From assembly GCA_022822085.1 (NCBI GenBank), contig JAJECK010000085.1:55910-119909 (forward strand): a DNA stretch of 64,000 nt, read 5' to 3'. The position numbers were made by a program, and so were the translations under genes. The notes under the pieces are model-generated. The model searched no databases. It worked only from the letters and a program-made list of their open reading frames with translations, and was not told the origin of the DNA. Position 1 is the first letter of the stretch. The number at the start of each line of letters is the position of its first letter. This document shows, piece after piece, positions 9,232 to 17,588 of this stretch. The DNA comes from Candidatus Poribacteria bacterium. Lineage in GTDB: Bacteria; Poribacteria; WGA-4E; WGA-3G.

Positions 9232-10410
9232 CTATTCATAAGAAAAACTAACTATTTTCCTCTCAATTCCATTCATTGATTCTTCAACTAATGCCAGTAT
9301 ATCTAATCCTTCCTCTGCTGTATCTAATTCTTCTTGTGTTGCATGTGTGGCTGGATGCTTGGGAACAAATAGAGAACAACAGTCTTGATGCGGCAGTGTA
9401 GACACCTCAAATGTCCCTAATTCTTCTGCTTTTGCAATGATTTCTACTTTATCGTATCCAATTAAAGGACGGAGAATCGGGATTTCAGCAACTGCTTCAA
9501 TTGAACGCAGATTCGGTAGTGTTTGGGATGCAACTTGTGCCAAACTTTCTCCAGTTACAAGTGCTTCCGCATCAACCAGCAAAGCAATACGTTGAGCAAT
9601 ACGCGTCATCATCCTTCTATACAGTAAAACTCTGAACGGGGCTGGAGTTTCAGTTACAATAGTTTGTTGAAGTTCTGCAAACGGAACCAAATAAAGAACA
9701 CTTCTATAGTTTGACTCTGATAAGATACGAGTCAACTCAATAACCTTTTCTAATGAGGCTTTATCTGTGTACGGATAACTGTAGAAGTGAAGAAAAATCG
9801 CCTTTGCCCCGCGTTTCATCATTTGCCATGCCGCAACAGGTGAATCAATACCTCCTGAAAGCATAACAACAACCTTTCCACTTACACCAACCGGCAATCC
9901 TCCAACCCCCTGAAGTTTATCAGTATAGATGTATGCATCGTTATGTGATAGGTTAATCCATAATCTTAAGTCCGGATTGTGCATGTCTGCATTTGTACCG
10001 GTCTTTTGAATTAAATACCCTCCTACTTCACTGCTAATTTCAGGTGAAGTTAGTGGAAAAGATTTATCCGTTCGTTTTGTTTCTACTTTTAGTGTCTCAA
10101 AATTTTTATCTTTTGTCAACTGCAAAGCGGTTTCTTTAATTTCATCAACATCTTTTTTAGTCCGAACAACAAGTTCAAAATGGGCAATACCCATTACGTG
10201 ATGTAATCGTCTCTCTATTTCTGTAATATCTGTATTTTGCTTAAGATATACAGCAATTCTATCGTGTAGTCTTTTTACCTCTGCATAACCAGTACCTTGT
10301 AGAGATAATCTGATATTTCGTGCAAGTTTCCTCTCAAAATATATCCTATTTTTACCTTTAAGTCCAACTTCTGCGTAATGAATAATAAAAAACTTATCTG
10401 AATGTTCCAT
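9232..10410 (-). CDS. thiI: tRNA 4-thiouridine synthase ThiI
   Basis: Makes s4U8 in tRNA using sulfur relayed from a cysteine desulfurase. 392 residues: N-terminal ferredoxin-like region with GLKGKNRIYFE (~17-27), THUMP domain (~60-165), and a PP-loop ATPase with VMLSGGIDSPVAAWQ (~182-196). The conserved cysteine lies in HQDCCSLFVPKHP (~340). It ends soon after, so the rhodanese domain found in E. coli ThiI is absent; this short form is common and does not directly serve thiazole synthesis. It stands far from the thiamine operon at 41891-47505. Confidence 0.95.
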   Translation of the reverse strand: MEHSDKFFIIHYAEVGLKGKNRIYFERKLARNIRLSLQGTGYAEVKRLHDRIAVYLKQNTDITEIERRLHHVMGIAHFELVVRTKKDVDEIKETALQLTKDKNFETLKVETKRTDKSFPLTSPEISSEVGGYLIQKTGTNADMHNPDLRLWINLSHNDAYIYTDKLQGVGGLPVGVSGKVVVMLSGGIDSPVAAWQMMKRGAKAIFLHFYSYPYTDKASLEKVIELTRILSESNYRSVLYLVPFAELQQTIVTETPAPFRVLLYRRMMTRIAQRIALLVDAEALVTGESLAQVASQTLPNLRSIEAVAEIPILRPLIGYDKVEIIAKAEELGTFEVSTLPHQDCCSLFVPKHPATHATQEELDTAEEGLDILALVEESMNGIERKIVSFSYE

Positions 10411-10458
10411 ACTTCATATACCTTATACCAATTCTAATTATTTTTGGACCATTCTTCT

Positions 10459-10538
10459 GTAGGTCGGGTAGAGGCACGAAACCCGACATGATAACTACAC
10501 TCAATACCTGTCGGGTTTCGTGCCTCTACCCGACCTAC
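10459..10538. repeat. Perfect 30-bp inverted repeat (small palindromic element)
   Basis: Arms 10459-10488 and 10509-10538 are exact reverse complements with a 20-base loop. The arm contains GTCGGGTAGAGGCACGAAAC. Its internal sense (GGGTTTCGTGCCTC) is close to the core of the MITE at 33191-33342 (GGGTTTCGTTCCTC), so it probably belongs to a family of genomic palindromes rather than being a terminator; there is no T-run on either side. Confidence 0.9.
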
Positions 10539-10622
10539 GAAAAAGAGTATATTATAAAGTAGAAATGGTATTACATCAGAATATGATAAATACGCTTCTC
10601 TTTTCATCAAGAGATATTATAG

Positions 10623-11282
10623 TTATGAACTCAAAACTGATTGTGTCGTTCCAAAATGAAGTTTTGCAACATTCCGCAAAGATTTTTCTCCGTTCAATTT
10701 GATAAAATCCTTACCAGCATCAACCACATGAGATGCTCCTCTTGGTAATTGGAACTCATATCTGTTAGATAAAGTTTCTATCCCGGTCAAGAATCTTTCA
10801 CGTGCAATTATTGAGGCAGCAGCGACTGCGACATCTCTTTCTGCATTTGTTTCAAGTACTATCTTAATATCTTGTCGCGTGAGTAATTGTGTAATGTCAC
10901 CACTATATGGAAACTTATCCACAAGTGCGTGCTTCACTTTCTTGCGTTTAGCAAGCGTTTCAATGACTTTGATATGTAAATCAGCAAGCATTCTGGATGA
11001 ATTTTCACCCCGCTGCTTAAGTAGATCGTACTGAGTATTATATGTATTTGGCATTTTTTCCTCAACAACAATGTTATGATCATAATGCTTCCACAGACAT
11101 TCTGCTAATTTGTAGACTCGTGAATTTGAGACCTTTTTACCATCTGTAATACCCATTTCCAATAACTCATCACGGCATTCTGCATCTACACAGACCCCCG
11201 CAACGACGAGAGGACCAAAGTAATCACCTTTTCCTGCTTCGTCGGTTCCGATCCATCTATCCCAATCGTGTATTCTTTCCAT
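10623..11282 (-). CDS. rnhC: Ribonuclease HIII (short form)
   Basis: Cleaves the RNA strand of RNA-DNA hybrids. The signature GTDEAGKGDYFGPLVVAGV (~13-31) with the G-K-G insertion is specific to type HIII, not HII. Further catalytic carboxylates are in ALVDKFP (~139) and NAERDVAVAAASIIARERF (~165). At 219 residues it lacks the ~80-residue N-terminal TBP-like substrate-binding domain of Bacillus RnhC. It is followed after 13 bases by the downstream strand partner of an FMN reductase on the same strand. ATG 11282 has no clear ribosome-binding site. Confidence 0.85.
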   Translation of the reverse strand: MERIHDWDRWIGTDEAGKGDYFGPLVVAGVCVDAECRDELLEMGITDGKKVSNSRVYKLAECLWKHYDHNIVVEEKMPNTYNTQYDLLKQRGENSSRMLADLHIKVIETLAKRKKVKHALVDKFPYSGDITQLLTRQDIKIVLETNAERDVAVAAASIIARERFLTGIETLSNRYEFQLPRGASHVVDAGKDFIKLNGEKSLRNVAKLHFGTTQSVLSS

Positions 11283-11295
11283 ATTTCTTAGTTTA

Positions 11296-11847
11296 TTAAT
11301 TATTGTAGTTTAGAATGGCGAACCGAGTAACTTCACGACCTACCAACTTAACCCTCCTTGCTAATTCTGGATCGTGAAAGTCTCCCTTTTCATCAAATGC
11401 ATCGGAGGCATGAGGAATTGAAACTGTTGTCGGAACCACCCATGCCCGAAGTGATGCGCCGACTGTTCTTAGCATTGACAATGCATTTACTGCCCCCATA
11501 CGTCCACCAGAGACCCCAATTAATCCTACGACCTTATTCTCAAATTCATCATGTCCCATAAGGTCTAAAACATATTTTAGCACACCACTAAAACTTCCGT
11601 GATACTCAGGTGTTCCGAGAAGTATACCGTGGGCGCGTCTCACCTTTTCCTTAAGTTTGGAGGCATTAGATTCTTCTGCTGCTGTACTATGGAAAATGAG
11701 TTGGTAATCACGCAGATCAATTAATTCAACTTCAGCCCCTTCATCTTCCGCACCTGCCAGGGCAACCGAAAGAGCGGCATGTGTGGTACTACCATCTCGT
11801 AGACTGCCACATATCGCTACCACATTGATCTGAGCATCCTTAACCAT
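11296..11847 (-). CDS. NADPH-dependent FMN reductase-like flavoprotein
   Basis: 183 residues with a flavodoxin-like fold. The phosphate-binding loop CGSLRDGSTTHAAL (~14-27) and the FMN/stacking segment GTPEYHGSFSGVLKYVLDLM (~78-97) match the SsuE/ArsH/azobenzene-reductase group, with GVSGGRMGAVNAL (~111) contacting the flavin. It probably reduces flavin or quinones with NADPH in the cytoplasm. The exact substrate cannot be inferred. It sits directly downstream of the TPR gene and directly upstream of rnhC on the same strand. Confidence 0.87.
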   Translation of the reverse strand: MVKDAQINVVAICGSLRDGSTTHAALSVALAGAEDEGAEVELIDLRDYQLIFHSTAAEESNASKLKEKVRRAHGILLGTPEYHGSFSGVLKYVLDLMGHDEFENKVVGLIGVSGGRMGAVNALSMLRTVGASLRAWVVPTTVSIPHASDAFDEKGDFHDPELARRVKLVGREVTRFAILNYNN

Positions 11848-11858
11848 TTTCTATTTTC

Positions 11859-13169
11859 CTATTTTGGTATCTTATCTTGTATTTTTGTGTGAAGATTATG
11901 ATATTCAGTATTTTTCGGATCAAGTTTAAGTGCACGTTTGATTGCATCTAAGGCTTCAATATACTGCTGATTACGATAGTATGTATATGCAAGTGTATCG
12001 TAATGTTTAGGAGTTTGAGACAATGCGACAGCCTTTTGAGCAAGAGAGATGGCTTGTGCAGTATCTGTTCCCAGTCCGGCATAAAGTCTTGCTAAATTAT
12101 TATATGCTTCTGCAGATGTTCCATCCGCATTGATAGCCTGTTTGAATGCATTAATCGCTGGGTCAAACTGTTGACGATTGATGTAGATAACGCCTAACTT
12201 CAACCACGCTTGTACATACTTTGGATCAAGTTCCGTAATCATCTGAAAAGTTGCTGTTGCTTTTGCTAAATCGCGTTTGTCTATAAACAAGTTTCCAAGC
12301 CGGTGATATGCAGGGATATAGTTGGGATGCAACTTATTCGTAATTTCATAAACCCGTTGTGCATCTGCAGGATTGTCGTGTCTTTCGTGAAGTTCCCCTA
12401 ATTTTAAATACAATATAGGGTTGTTAGGATGTTTATAGATTGTTTCGCGAAAGTGATGAACGTTATCAGAATATTGTTTCATCAGTTCAAACTTTGCTAA
12501 TGCAGCTTGGGCTTCTTCTGACTTCTGAAGATTTCGATATGTCATTGCAAGACGATAATGCGGTTGTGGATCATAAGGATTTTGTTTAATGGCTTTTAAA
12601 TAAAATCCAACTGCAGAGGTGAATTCACGCCGCATTTCATTTACTCTACCCAATCCGTAATAAGATTCAGTAAAATTTGGATTTAGTTGGATACTTTTAT
12701 GATAGGCATTTTCTGCTTTATCAAATTTGCGTTGCAATAGATATACTTCACCGAGGTGAATATATGCTTCTGGGGTTTTTGGATTTAGGGACAGTGCCTG
12801 TTGAAGGTGGGTCTGTGAGAGTTGAATTTTTCCTTGTGCCTTGTAGACAATACCTAAATGAAGGTGCGCGCTGCTGTGTATTTGTGGAGGTGCTTGGAAG
12901 GTGATAGCGTTTTTGTAGGCTTCTACAGCATCGCTCAGTCTGTTCTGTTCTTGATACACCATACCGATATAACAGTAAATTCCGCTACTCGGTTCTTGTC
13001 TACGGATTTCTTCAAATGCACTCAGTGCCTTATCATACTGTTCCATCTCCATAAAATGAAGACCGAGTGTAAATGGATTATTATCAGCAGTATCACTCAT
13101 CACCACGGTCATTATAAAGAAAAGAGAAAGCAACAAACTGATGCATACATACAAACGATAGGAAAACAT
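11859..13169 (-). CDS. Secreted TPR-repeat protein
   Basis: About 436 residues from ATG 13169. That start gives a proper signal-like hydrophobic N-terminus (YVCISLLLSLFFIMTVVMS); the frame is open to 13295 but would then overlap the LamG gene and its terminator. At least ten tetratricopeptide units follow, e.g. PEAYIHLGEVYLLQRKFDKA and AEAYNNLARLYAGLGTDTAQA. TPR arrays bind partner proteins, so a periplasmic or membrane scaffold role is likely. No catalytic domain is present. Function beyond that is unknown. Confidence 0.82.
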   Translation of the reverse strand: MFSYRLYVCISLLLSLFFIMTVVMSDTADNNPFTLGLHFMEMEQYDKALSAFEEIRRQEPSSGIYCYIGMVYQEQNRLSDAVEAYKNAITFQAPPQIHSSAHLHLGIVYKAQGKIQLSQTHLQQALSLNPKTPEAYIHLGEVYLLQRKFDKAENAYHKSIQLNPNFTESYYGLGRVNEMRREFTSAVGFYLKAIKQNPYDPQPHYRLAMTYRNLQKSEEAQAALAKFELMKQYSDNVHHFRETIYKHPNNPILYLKLGELHERHDNPADAQRVYEITNKLHPNYIPAYHRLGNLFIDKRDLAKATATFQMITELDPKYVQAWLKLGVIYINRQQFDPAINAFKQAINADGTSAEAYNNLARLYAGLGTDTAQAISLAQKAVALSQTPKHYDTLAYTYYRNQQYIEALDAIKRALKLDPKNTEYHNLHTKIQDKIPK

Positions 13170-13199
13170 CTGCTTACACCGATGCAGGATATTAAAGCA

Positions 13200-13231
13200 G
13201 AAAGGGAAAATACTTAGCGATTTTCCCTTTC
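13200..13231 (-). terminator. Hairpin terminator downstream of LamG gene
   Basis: Perfect 12-bp stem GAAAGGGAAAAT / ATTTTCCCTTTC with an 8-base loop, 33 bases after the LamG stop codon. On the minus strand it is followed by TGCTTTAAT, a poor U-run, so efficiency may be modest. Confidence 0.6.
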
Positions 13232-13264
13232 CATTAAGAACATAATATGATATTGACTTAGATA

Positions 13265-14047
13265 TTAATCGCGTTGTGTTTTCAGTGAACCCCAAGTTGT
13301 TGTCAACTTATCCTGTGGTTCAACAGAAATGAGCAAACCTTCCATAATATCTGAAACTTCATCGGTGGAGAGTGCACGGTCAAAAAGAAAGAAGTCGTCA
13401 AGATAAAAGGTAGCGGACCTATATCCTGTCTTACCGATGTACAATTTCTCTACACCTTGTGCATGATTTGCTGGAACGTCATATTCGCTGGAGACTTCAC
13501 CATCAACATAGAAACGTAATTTGCCGCCTTCTTTAACACCGGCAACATGATACCACTGTCCAACTTCAAAGAGTTGGTTCTCTCCACCTGGACCGACACA
13601 ATTGCTCCCTTGGTTACCAGGATTAAATTTATAATGTATATTCAAAGAACTCGGACAGACCCATACACCTGGTGAACGATCAGAACCGGGTGCTTTTTTG
13701 GCAAAAATTTGACTCCATGCCCCGTTATGTGCTTGAATGAAATTGATCCAAAACACAAAACTGTGATCTTGAAATCCTTCCAATGCTGAAGAAGATTCAA
13801 CTTCTACACTTGCATTTTCATCCAACATTTCAATTGAACCTAACCCAACTTTCTTTTCATCTGTTGTAATACTTGCACTTGAGATTGTACCGTTATTACC
13901 ATTACGTGTTCCATCAATTGCGGTACCGTCAATATCTCTATCAAAACTGAAATACAGAATTAAACCATCATCCAACGCTGCTTGTGTGGAGAGAACTCCA
14001 CAAAAACCAAGTAGTGTTACAATAACTAAATAACTCAAAAAACGCAT
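13265..14047 (-). CDS. Secreted LamG/concanavalin A-like domain protein
   Basis: About 260 residues. ATG 14047 is chosen because GAGGAGG lies 10 bases upstream and it begins a signal peptide (FLSYLVIVTLLGFCGVLSTQ, cleavage near QAA). The rest is one LamG/pentraxin-like jellyroll: GLILYFSFD at the start, SFVFWINF (~115), SPGVWVCPSSLNIHYKFN (~145), WYHVAGVKEGGKLRFYVDG (~180) and KLYIGKTGY...FYLDDFFLFDRALS (~215). Such domains bind carbohydrate or protein outside the cell. The last 16 residues (DKLTTTWGSLKTQRD) recur in the paralogue at 15100. Transcribed from the promoter at 14235-14263. Confidence 0.85.
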   Translation of the reverse strand: MRFLSYLVIVTLLGFCGVLSTQAALDDGLILYFSFDRDIDGTAIDGTRNGNNGTISSASITTDEKKVGLGSIEMLDENASVEVESSSALEGFQDHSFVFWINFIQAHNGAWSQIFAKKAPGSDRSPGVWVCPSSLNIHYKFNPGNQGSNCVGPGGENQLFEVGQWYHVAGVKEGGKLRFYVDGEVSSEYDVPANHAQGVEKLYIGKTGYRSATFYLDDFFLFDRALSTDEVSDIMEGLLISVEPQDKLTTTWGSLKTQRD

Positions 14048-14234
14048 GAGATAATTCCTCCTCATCTTACAAACCATTTTTAACGTGTTGATTTTTTACA
14101 TATTTTACTTCATAATACTATTGCACTATAAAATACTACGCCGCTATCTTCGTTTTATATACCAAAGCAGTTAGCAGCAATTATTAAGGATATGTATACA
14201 GCAATCATTTTGCAGACTTAATATCTTTAATATA

Positions 14235-14263
14235 ATTTTACATAAATTGTAAAAAGATGTCAA
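14235..14263 (-). promoter_or_regulatory. Sigma-70-type promoter for the minus-strand LamG gene
   Basis: On the minus strand: TTGACA (14258-14263), 17-base spacer, TAAAAT (14235-14240). Transcription would start near 14228, giving a ~180-base leader before ATG 14047. Identical hexamers and spacing precede the paralogous LamG gene at 15100. Confidence 0.75.
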
Positions 14264-14354
14264 GAATAAAATCAATATATTTAATATACGCAAACTCTGA
14301 AAAAGAGATACTAAGTATTTGCTGCAAATTTCTACCCAAGATTATCCTTAGTAT

Positions 14355-14489
14355 TATAGTGAATTACAAAATTAAGTTTACACTTTCTGTAGGAGCGATC
14401 TCCGAATCGCGACTAAACGCTTGATAGTCGGGAATCGGAGTTCCCTCCTACAATTGGGAAATGTAAAGTTAATTGTGGTATCTACTATA
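14355..14489. repeat. Long imperfect inverted-repeat element (MITE-like)
   Basis: Outer arms begin TATAGTGAATTACAA and end (reverse complement) TATAGTAGATACCAC; inward they continue with similar AATTAAGTTTACA / AATTAACTTTACA and an inner stem TGTAGGAGCGATCTCCG / CGGAGTTCCCTCCTACA. Overall a 135-bp hairpin-forming element with about 70% matching arms. Confidence 0.6.
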
Positions 14490-14548
14490 ACGTGAGTTTG
14501 ATAATTAAATCAAATAACCACTGTCCGTTGGTTTGAGGAACGAAACCT
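14490..14548 (+). repeat. Truncated copy of the 33191-33342 MITE
   Basis: Starts ACGTGAGTTTGATAATTAAA and continues through AATAACCACTGTCCGTTGG to GAACGAAACC, matching the left half of the element at 33191 almost base for base; the right half and right terminal repeat are missing. Confidence 0.75.
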
Positions 14549-14622
14549 ATATATTAACGCTATGAATGCCTTTTTGGCGTTCAGCGGGTGTCAACTTAAG
14601 GAATTTTGATTTTGAGTCCATA

Positions 14623-14720
14623 TCTTCAGTCCCTACGGTACTAAAGACACGAACAGTATGCCGAAGGACAACATTCACGTAATAGCAAGAATCATCTAAA
14701 ATATTGAAGCTAAATAACCC
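14623..14720. repeat. Dispersed ~100-bp repeat, copy A
   Basis: Shares TCTTCA...TACGG-ACTAAAGACA, ATGCC, ACATT-ACG-AATAGCAA, AAAATATTGAA and AATAACCC, in order and spacing, with 19451-19545 (about three quarters of positions). Non-coding in both places. Confidence 0.6.
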
Positions 14721-14832
14721 CGCAACTTTATCGGGTGTGTAAAGTTTTTGGCATGTGTTGTCAGAATCGCGGAGGACACCAAACTCGCAAGCGTTTTGTA
14801 ACATAAACTTCCGGTTTGTTCTATCCCCTAAT

Positions 14833-14889
14833 GCGCAATCTGGAAGATTACGGTACGAAGACGCGATCTGGAAGATTACGATACAAAGC
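14833..14889. repeat. Two-copy tandem repeat
   Basis: Two adjacent ~28-base units containing ATCTGGAAGATTACG followed by TACGAAG / TACAAAG. Confidence 0.6.
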
Positions 14890-14972
14890 AGCCTGCGCCA
14901 GGATGCATACCGTTGATTTGACAATAATCCGTGTTCAGACAGATTAAGTGACAAAAACTTTACACACCCTAC

Positions 14973-15001
14973 TTGACAAATATTCTTGATTCTTGTAAAA
15001 T
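14973..15001 (+). promoter_or_regulatory. Sigma-70-type promoter for the plus-strand LamG gene
   Basis: TTGACA (14973-14978), 17-base spacer, TAAAAT (14996-15001). Transcription from about 15008 leaves a ~92-base leader and rules out translation starts further upstream in the open frame, supporting ATG 15100. Confidence 0.78.
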
Positions 15002-15099
15002 ATCTCACAACAAATTACAACAGTGGTTTGAAAAGTATCTTTGGTTCTATTGATACATCCACGTCTTACAATAACACGATATTTATGGAGGTTTACTTA

Positions 15100-15888
15100 A
15101 TGCGAATTTTACTCTATCTGTCAATTCCATTACTACTTTTTGCAGGAATATTATCAACACAAGCTGCAGTGAAAGACGACGGTTTAATCCTCTATTTCAG
15201 TTTTGACAAAGCAGATAATAAAACAATTAAAGATCAAACTGGAGGAGGAAATGATGCAAAAATTATTGCTAATGCAAAAATATCTAATGATGAAAAAGTG
15301 TACGGTGGAGGTTCTCTTGAAATAAGAGACGCTGGTGCTGATGTTCAAGTACAATCATTCAAAGAATTAGCCGAATATCAGGATAATACTTTCTCATTTT
15401 GGATAAACTTCATTGCTGCTCATAACGGGGCTTGGAGTCAAATCATAGCGAAAAAAACATCCAATTCTGATAGGTCTCCTGGTGTATGGATCTGTCCTAA
15501 TTCTCTGAACATACACTGGAAGTTTAATCCTGGAAATGCTGGTACTGATTGTGCTGGACCTACTGGAGAAAAGACAACTTTTGACTTAAACAAGTGGTAT
15601 CACCTTGCAGGTGTCAAAAAGGACAATGAATTTAAGTTCTATATTGATGGCAAGCAAGTTGTAGGTGATATCATTGTTCCTAAGGAGCATGCGCAAGGAG
15701 CCGGGACACTTTTTATTGGCAAAACAGGATACCGTACCGCAACTTTTTACATTGATGAACTATATGTTTACAACAGAGCACTCAATGAAAAAGAGTTATC
15801 AGACGTAATGGATGGGGATCTTCTGCCTGTTGAGGCACAAGATAAACTTACGACTACATGGGGTCAGCTGAAAACACAACGAGATTAA
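15100..15888 (+). CDS. Secreted LamG/concanavalin A-like domain protein (paralogue)
   Basis: 262 residues from ATG 15100, which has GGAGG 8 bases upstream and starts a signal peptide (ILLYLSIPLLLFAGILSTQ, cleavage near QAA). The jellyroll matches the 13265 protein throughout: GLILYFSFDKAD, SFWINFIAAHNGAWSQI, SPGVWICPNSLNIHWKFN, WYHLAGVKKDNEFKFYIDG, LFIGKTGYRTATFYIDELYV. The two are clear paralogues in opposite orientation. Both end DKLTTTWG-LKTQRD, a conserved tail beyond the LamG fold. No catalytic residues are evident. A terminator follows at once. Confidence 0.86.
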   Translation: MRILLYLSIPLLLFAGILSTQAAVKDDGLILYFSFDKADNKTIKDQTGGGNDAKIIANAKISNDEKVYGGGSLEIRDAGADVQVQSFKELAEYQDNTFSFWINFIAAHNGAWSQIIAKKTSNSDRSPGVWICPNSLNIHWKFNPGNAGTDCAGPTGEKTTFDLNKWYHLAGVKKDNEFKFYIDGKQVVGDIIVPKEHAQGAGTLFIGKTGYRTATFYIDELYVYNRALNEKELSDVMDGDLLPVEAQDKLTTTWGQLKTQRD

Positions 15889-15902
15889 TTTCTCATCCAA
15901 AC

Positions 15903-15943
15903 AATAAGGGATGGTTTTAAAATGCCATCCCTTATTCATTTTC
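15903..15943 (+). terminator. Rho-independent terminator after LamG gene
   Basis: AATAAGGGATGG, a 10-base loop, and CCATCCCTTATT form a 12-bp stem followed by CATTTTCTT, 14 bases after the stop codon. Confidence 0.85.
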
Positions 15944-15976
15944 TTACCATAGTAAATCCAAATTTAAAGGAACATA

Positions 15977-16765
15977 ATGAAAAAAGGAATATGTATTGGG
16001 TCATTACCCGGCGATTCAACCGAAGCACGGTTTAAGATCGCAAAAAAAGCAGGTTTTGATGGCGTTGAAATAGGAACTTTACGTTCAGAAGAAGAACGCG
16101 TCAACATCAAACAATTGGCAGACAACAACGGAATTGAGTTGTGCAGTGTTATGAATGGAAAACACTGGTCACATCCTCTTTCACATGCTGAAGCATCAGT
16201 CCGTGAAGAGTGCCATCAGGCAATGCTTAATTCTCTTGCTACAGCTGATGTAATTGGTGCAGATACGGTGCTACTTGTCGCAGCTGTCGTTAATAATCAT
16301 ATAACCTATGAAGATGCATATACGCGTTCACAAGCAGAAATACGGAGACTGATACCAACTGCAAAGGAAAAAGGACTTAGTATTGCAATTGAAAATGTTT
16401 GGAATAAATTCCTGTTGAGTCCTATAGAATTCTCACGTTATATTGATGAATTTGAGAGTGACGCTGTGACAGCATATTTTGATGTTGGCAACATTGTAGC
16501 TTACGGTTTTCCACAACATTGGATCCGTTCACTCGGTTCTCGTATTTCCAAAGTGCATGTCAAAGGTTTCAATGCCAATGAACATCGGTTCACTTACTTG
16601 ATAGAAGAGTGCACAATTGATTGGAACGCTGTGATGACATCCCTAAATGATGTTGGTTATGACGATTACATGACCGCTGAACTGCCGGTAGGTGCAGATG
16701 ACCCAGAAGGAACGGTACATCAGATTAGTGAGGATATGAGTAAAATAATTGCGGGAGAAGTTTAA
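15977..16765 (+). CDS. Sugar phosphate isomerase/epimerase (xylose isomerase-like TIM barrel)
   Basis: 262 residues of the AP-endonuclease-2/xylose-isomerase-like barrel family. Visible: CIGSLPGDS at the N-terminus, GFDGVEIGTL (~32), metal-ligand Glu in SIAIENVWNKFLLS (~138), D and N in AYFDVGNIVAYG (~172), H in ISKVHVKGFN (~194) and Glu in YMTAELPVG (~234). The pattern is closest to L-ribulose-5-phosphate/L-xylulose 3-epimerases (UlaE-like), but substrate is uncertain. nagB follows 14 bases later on the same strand, so the pair may act in sugar or amino-sugar breakdown. Confidence 0.82.
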   Translation: MKKGICIGSLPGDSTEARFKIAKKAGFDGVEIGTLRSEEERVNIKQLADNNGIELCSVMNGKHWSHPLSHAEASVREECHQAMLNSLATADVIGADTVLLVAAVVNNHITYEDAYTRSQAEIRRLIPTAKEKGLSIAIENVWNKFLLSPIEFSRYIDEFESDAVTAYFDVGNIVAYGFPQHWIRSLGSRISKVHVKGFNANEHRFTYLIEECTIDWNAVMTSLNDVGYDDYMTAELPVGADDPEGTVHQISEDMSKIIAGEV

Positions 16766-16779
16766 CATACTGTGATTAT

Positions 16780-17565
16780 ATGGAAGTAATTATTCAACCG
16801 AACCATCATCAAATCGCATCTATTGCAGCCAACATTATTCGTGATGCTATCCTTATGAAGCCAAATCTTGTATTAGGTTTAGCTACAGGAAGCACACCAA
16901 TAGAATTATACAAATCACTCGTCCGTATGCATAGAGAAGATGGACTTGATTTTTCTGGTGTAACTACCTTTAATTTGGACGAGTATGTCGCTATTCCACT
17001 TGAGCATCCACAAAGTTACCATACATTTATGGCACACTACTTTTTTAATCATGTCAATATACCTGAGGAAAGTCAACATATCCCTCAGAATACATCAGAA
17101 AACCATGAGGAGTTCTGTACTACTTATGAGGATAAAATAAAGCAGATTGGTGGGATTGATATCCAGGTTTTAGGTATCGGCACGGATGGACATATCGGTT
17201 TTAATGAGGTAGGTTCATCACTTGCTTCACGCACACGAATAGTAACCTTATCACAAAGTACAATTGACGCAAATGCGCCATATTTCAATGATGATAAAAA
17301 GGCAGTTCCAGAGTTGGCGATTACGATGGGAATCGCAACCATTATGGAGGCAAAACAGTGCTTGTTGCTGGCAAACGGAAATTCAAAATCGGTTGCAATA
17401 GCAAAAGCAATTGAAGGACCTATTACTTCTATGGTGCCTGCATCTATTTTACAGATGCATCCAGACACGGTTATATTACTTGATGAAGCAGCAGCATCGG
17501 ATCTAAAAGAAGTGGATTATTACAATAGGTCTTATGCAAACAAATTGTTACTTCAGTCACAGTAG
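16780..17565 (+). CDS. nagB: Glucosamine-6-phosphate deaminase NagB
   Basis: Converts glucosamine-6-phosphate to fructose-6-phosphate and ammonia. 261 residues, the usual length. Motifs: LGLATGSTPIELYKSL (~32-47), TTFNLDEYVAIP (~63, catalytic Asp of LDEY), GIGTDGHIGFNEVGSS (~130-145, catalytic His of DGHIGFNE), and a C-terminal TVILLDEAAASDL. Together with the epimerase it would feed amino sugars from glycan breakdown into glycolysis. The ORF starts 14 bases after the preceding stop, with no strong ribosome-binding site, suggesting coupled translation. Confidence 0.95.
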   Translation: MEVIIQPNHHQIASIAANIIRDAILMKPNLVLGLATGSTPIELYKSLVRMHREDGLDFSGVTTFNLDEYVAIPLEHPQSYHTFMAHYFFNHVNIPEESQHIPQNTSENHEEFCTTYEDKIKQIGGIDIQVLGIGTDGHIGFNEVGSSLASRTRIVTLSQSTIDANAPYFNDDKKAVPELAITMGIATIMEAKQCLLLANGNSKSVAIAKAIEGPITSMVPASILQMHPDTVILLDEAAASDLKEVDYYNRSYANKLLLQSQ

Positions 17566-17588
17566 CACTTTCAAAACATTGATTAGGA

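Larger units (their letters stand above)
14048..15099. other. Intergenic region between inverted LamG paralogues
   Basis: About 1 kb without a convincing gene. It holds two promoters (14235-14263 minus, 14973-15001 plus), an inverted-repeat element (14355-14489), a truncated MITE (14490-14548), a ~100-bp sequence shared with 19451-19545 (14623-14720) and a short tandem repeat (14833-14889). A 153-codon minus-strand frame at 14547-15008 runs through the repeats and the plus-strand promoter and has no recognisable features, so it is not called. Confidence 0.6.

Noticed and set aside
14547..15008. 153-codon minus-strand open frame
   Set aside because: It runs through a dispersed repeat, a tandem repeat and the plus-strand LamG promoter, has no ribosome-binding site and matches no family.
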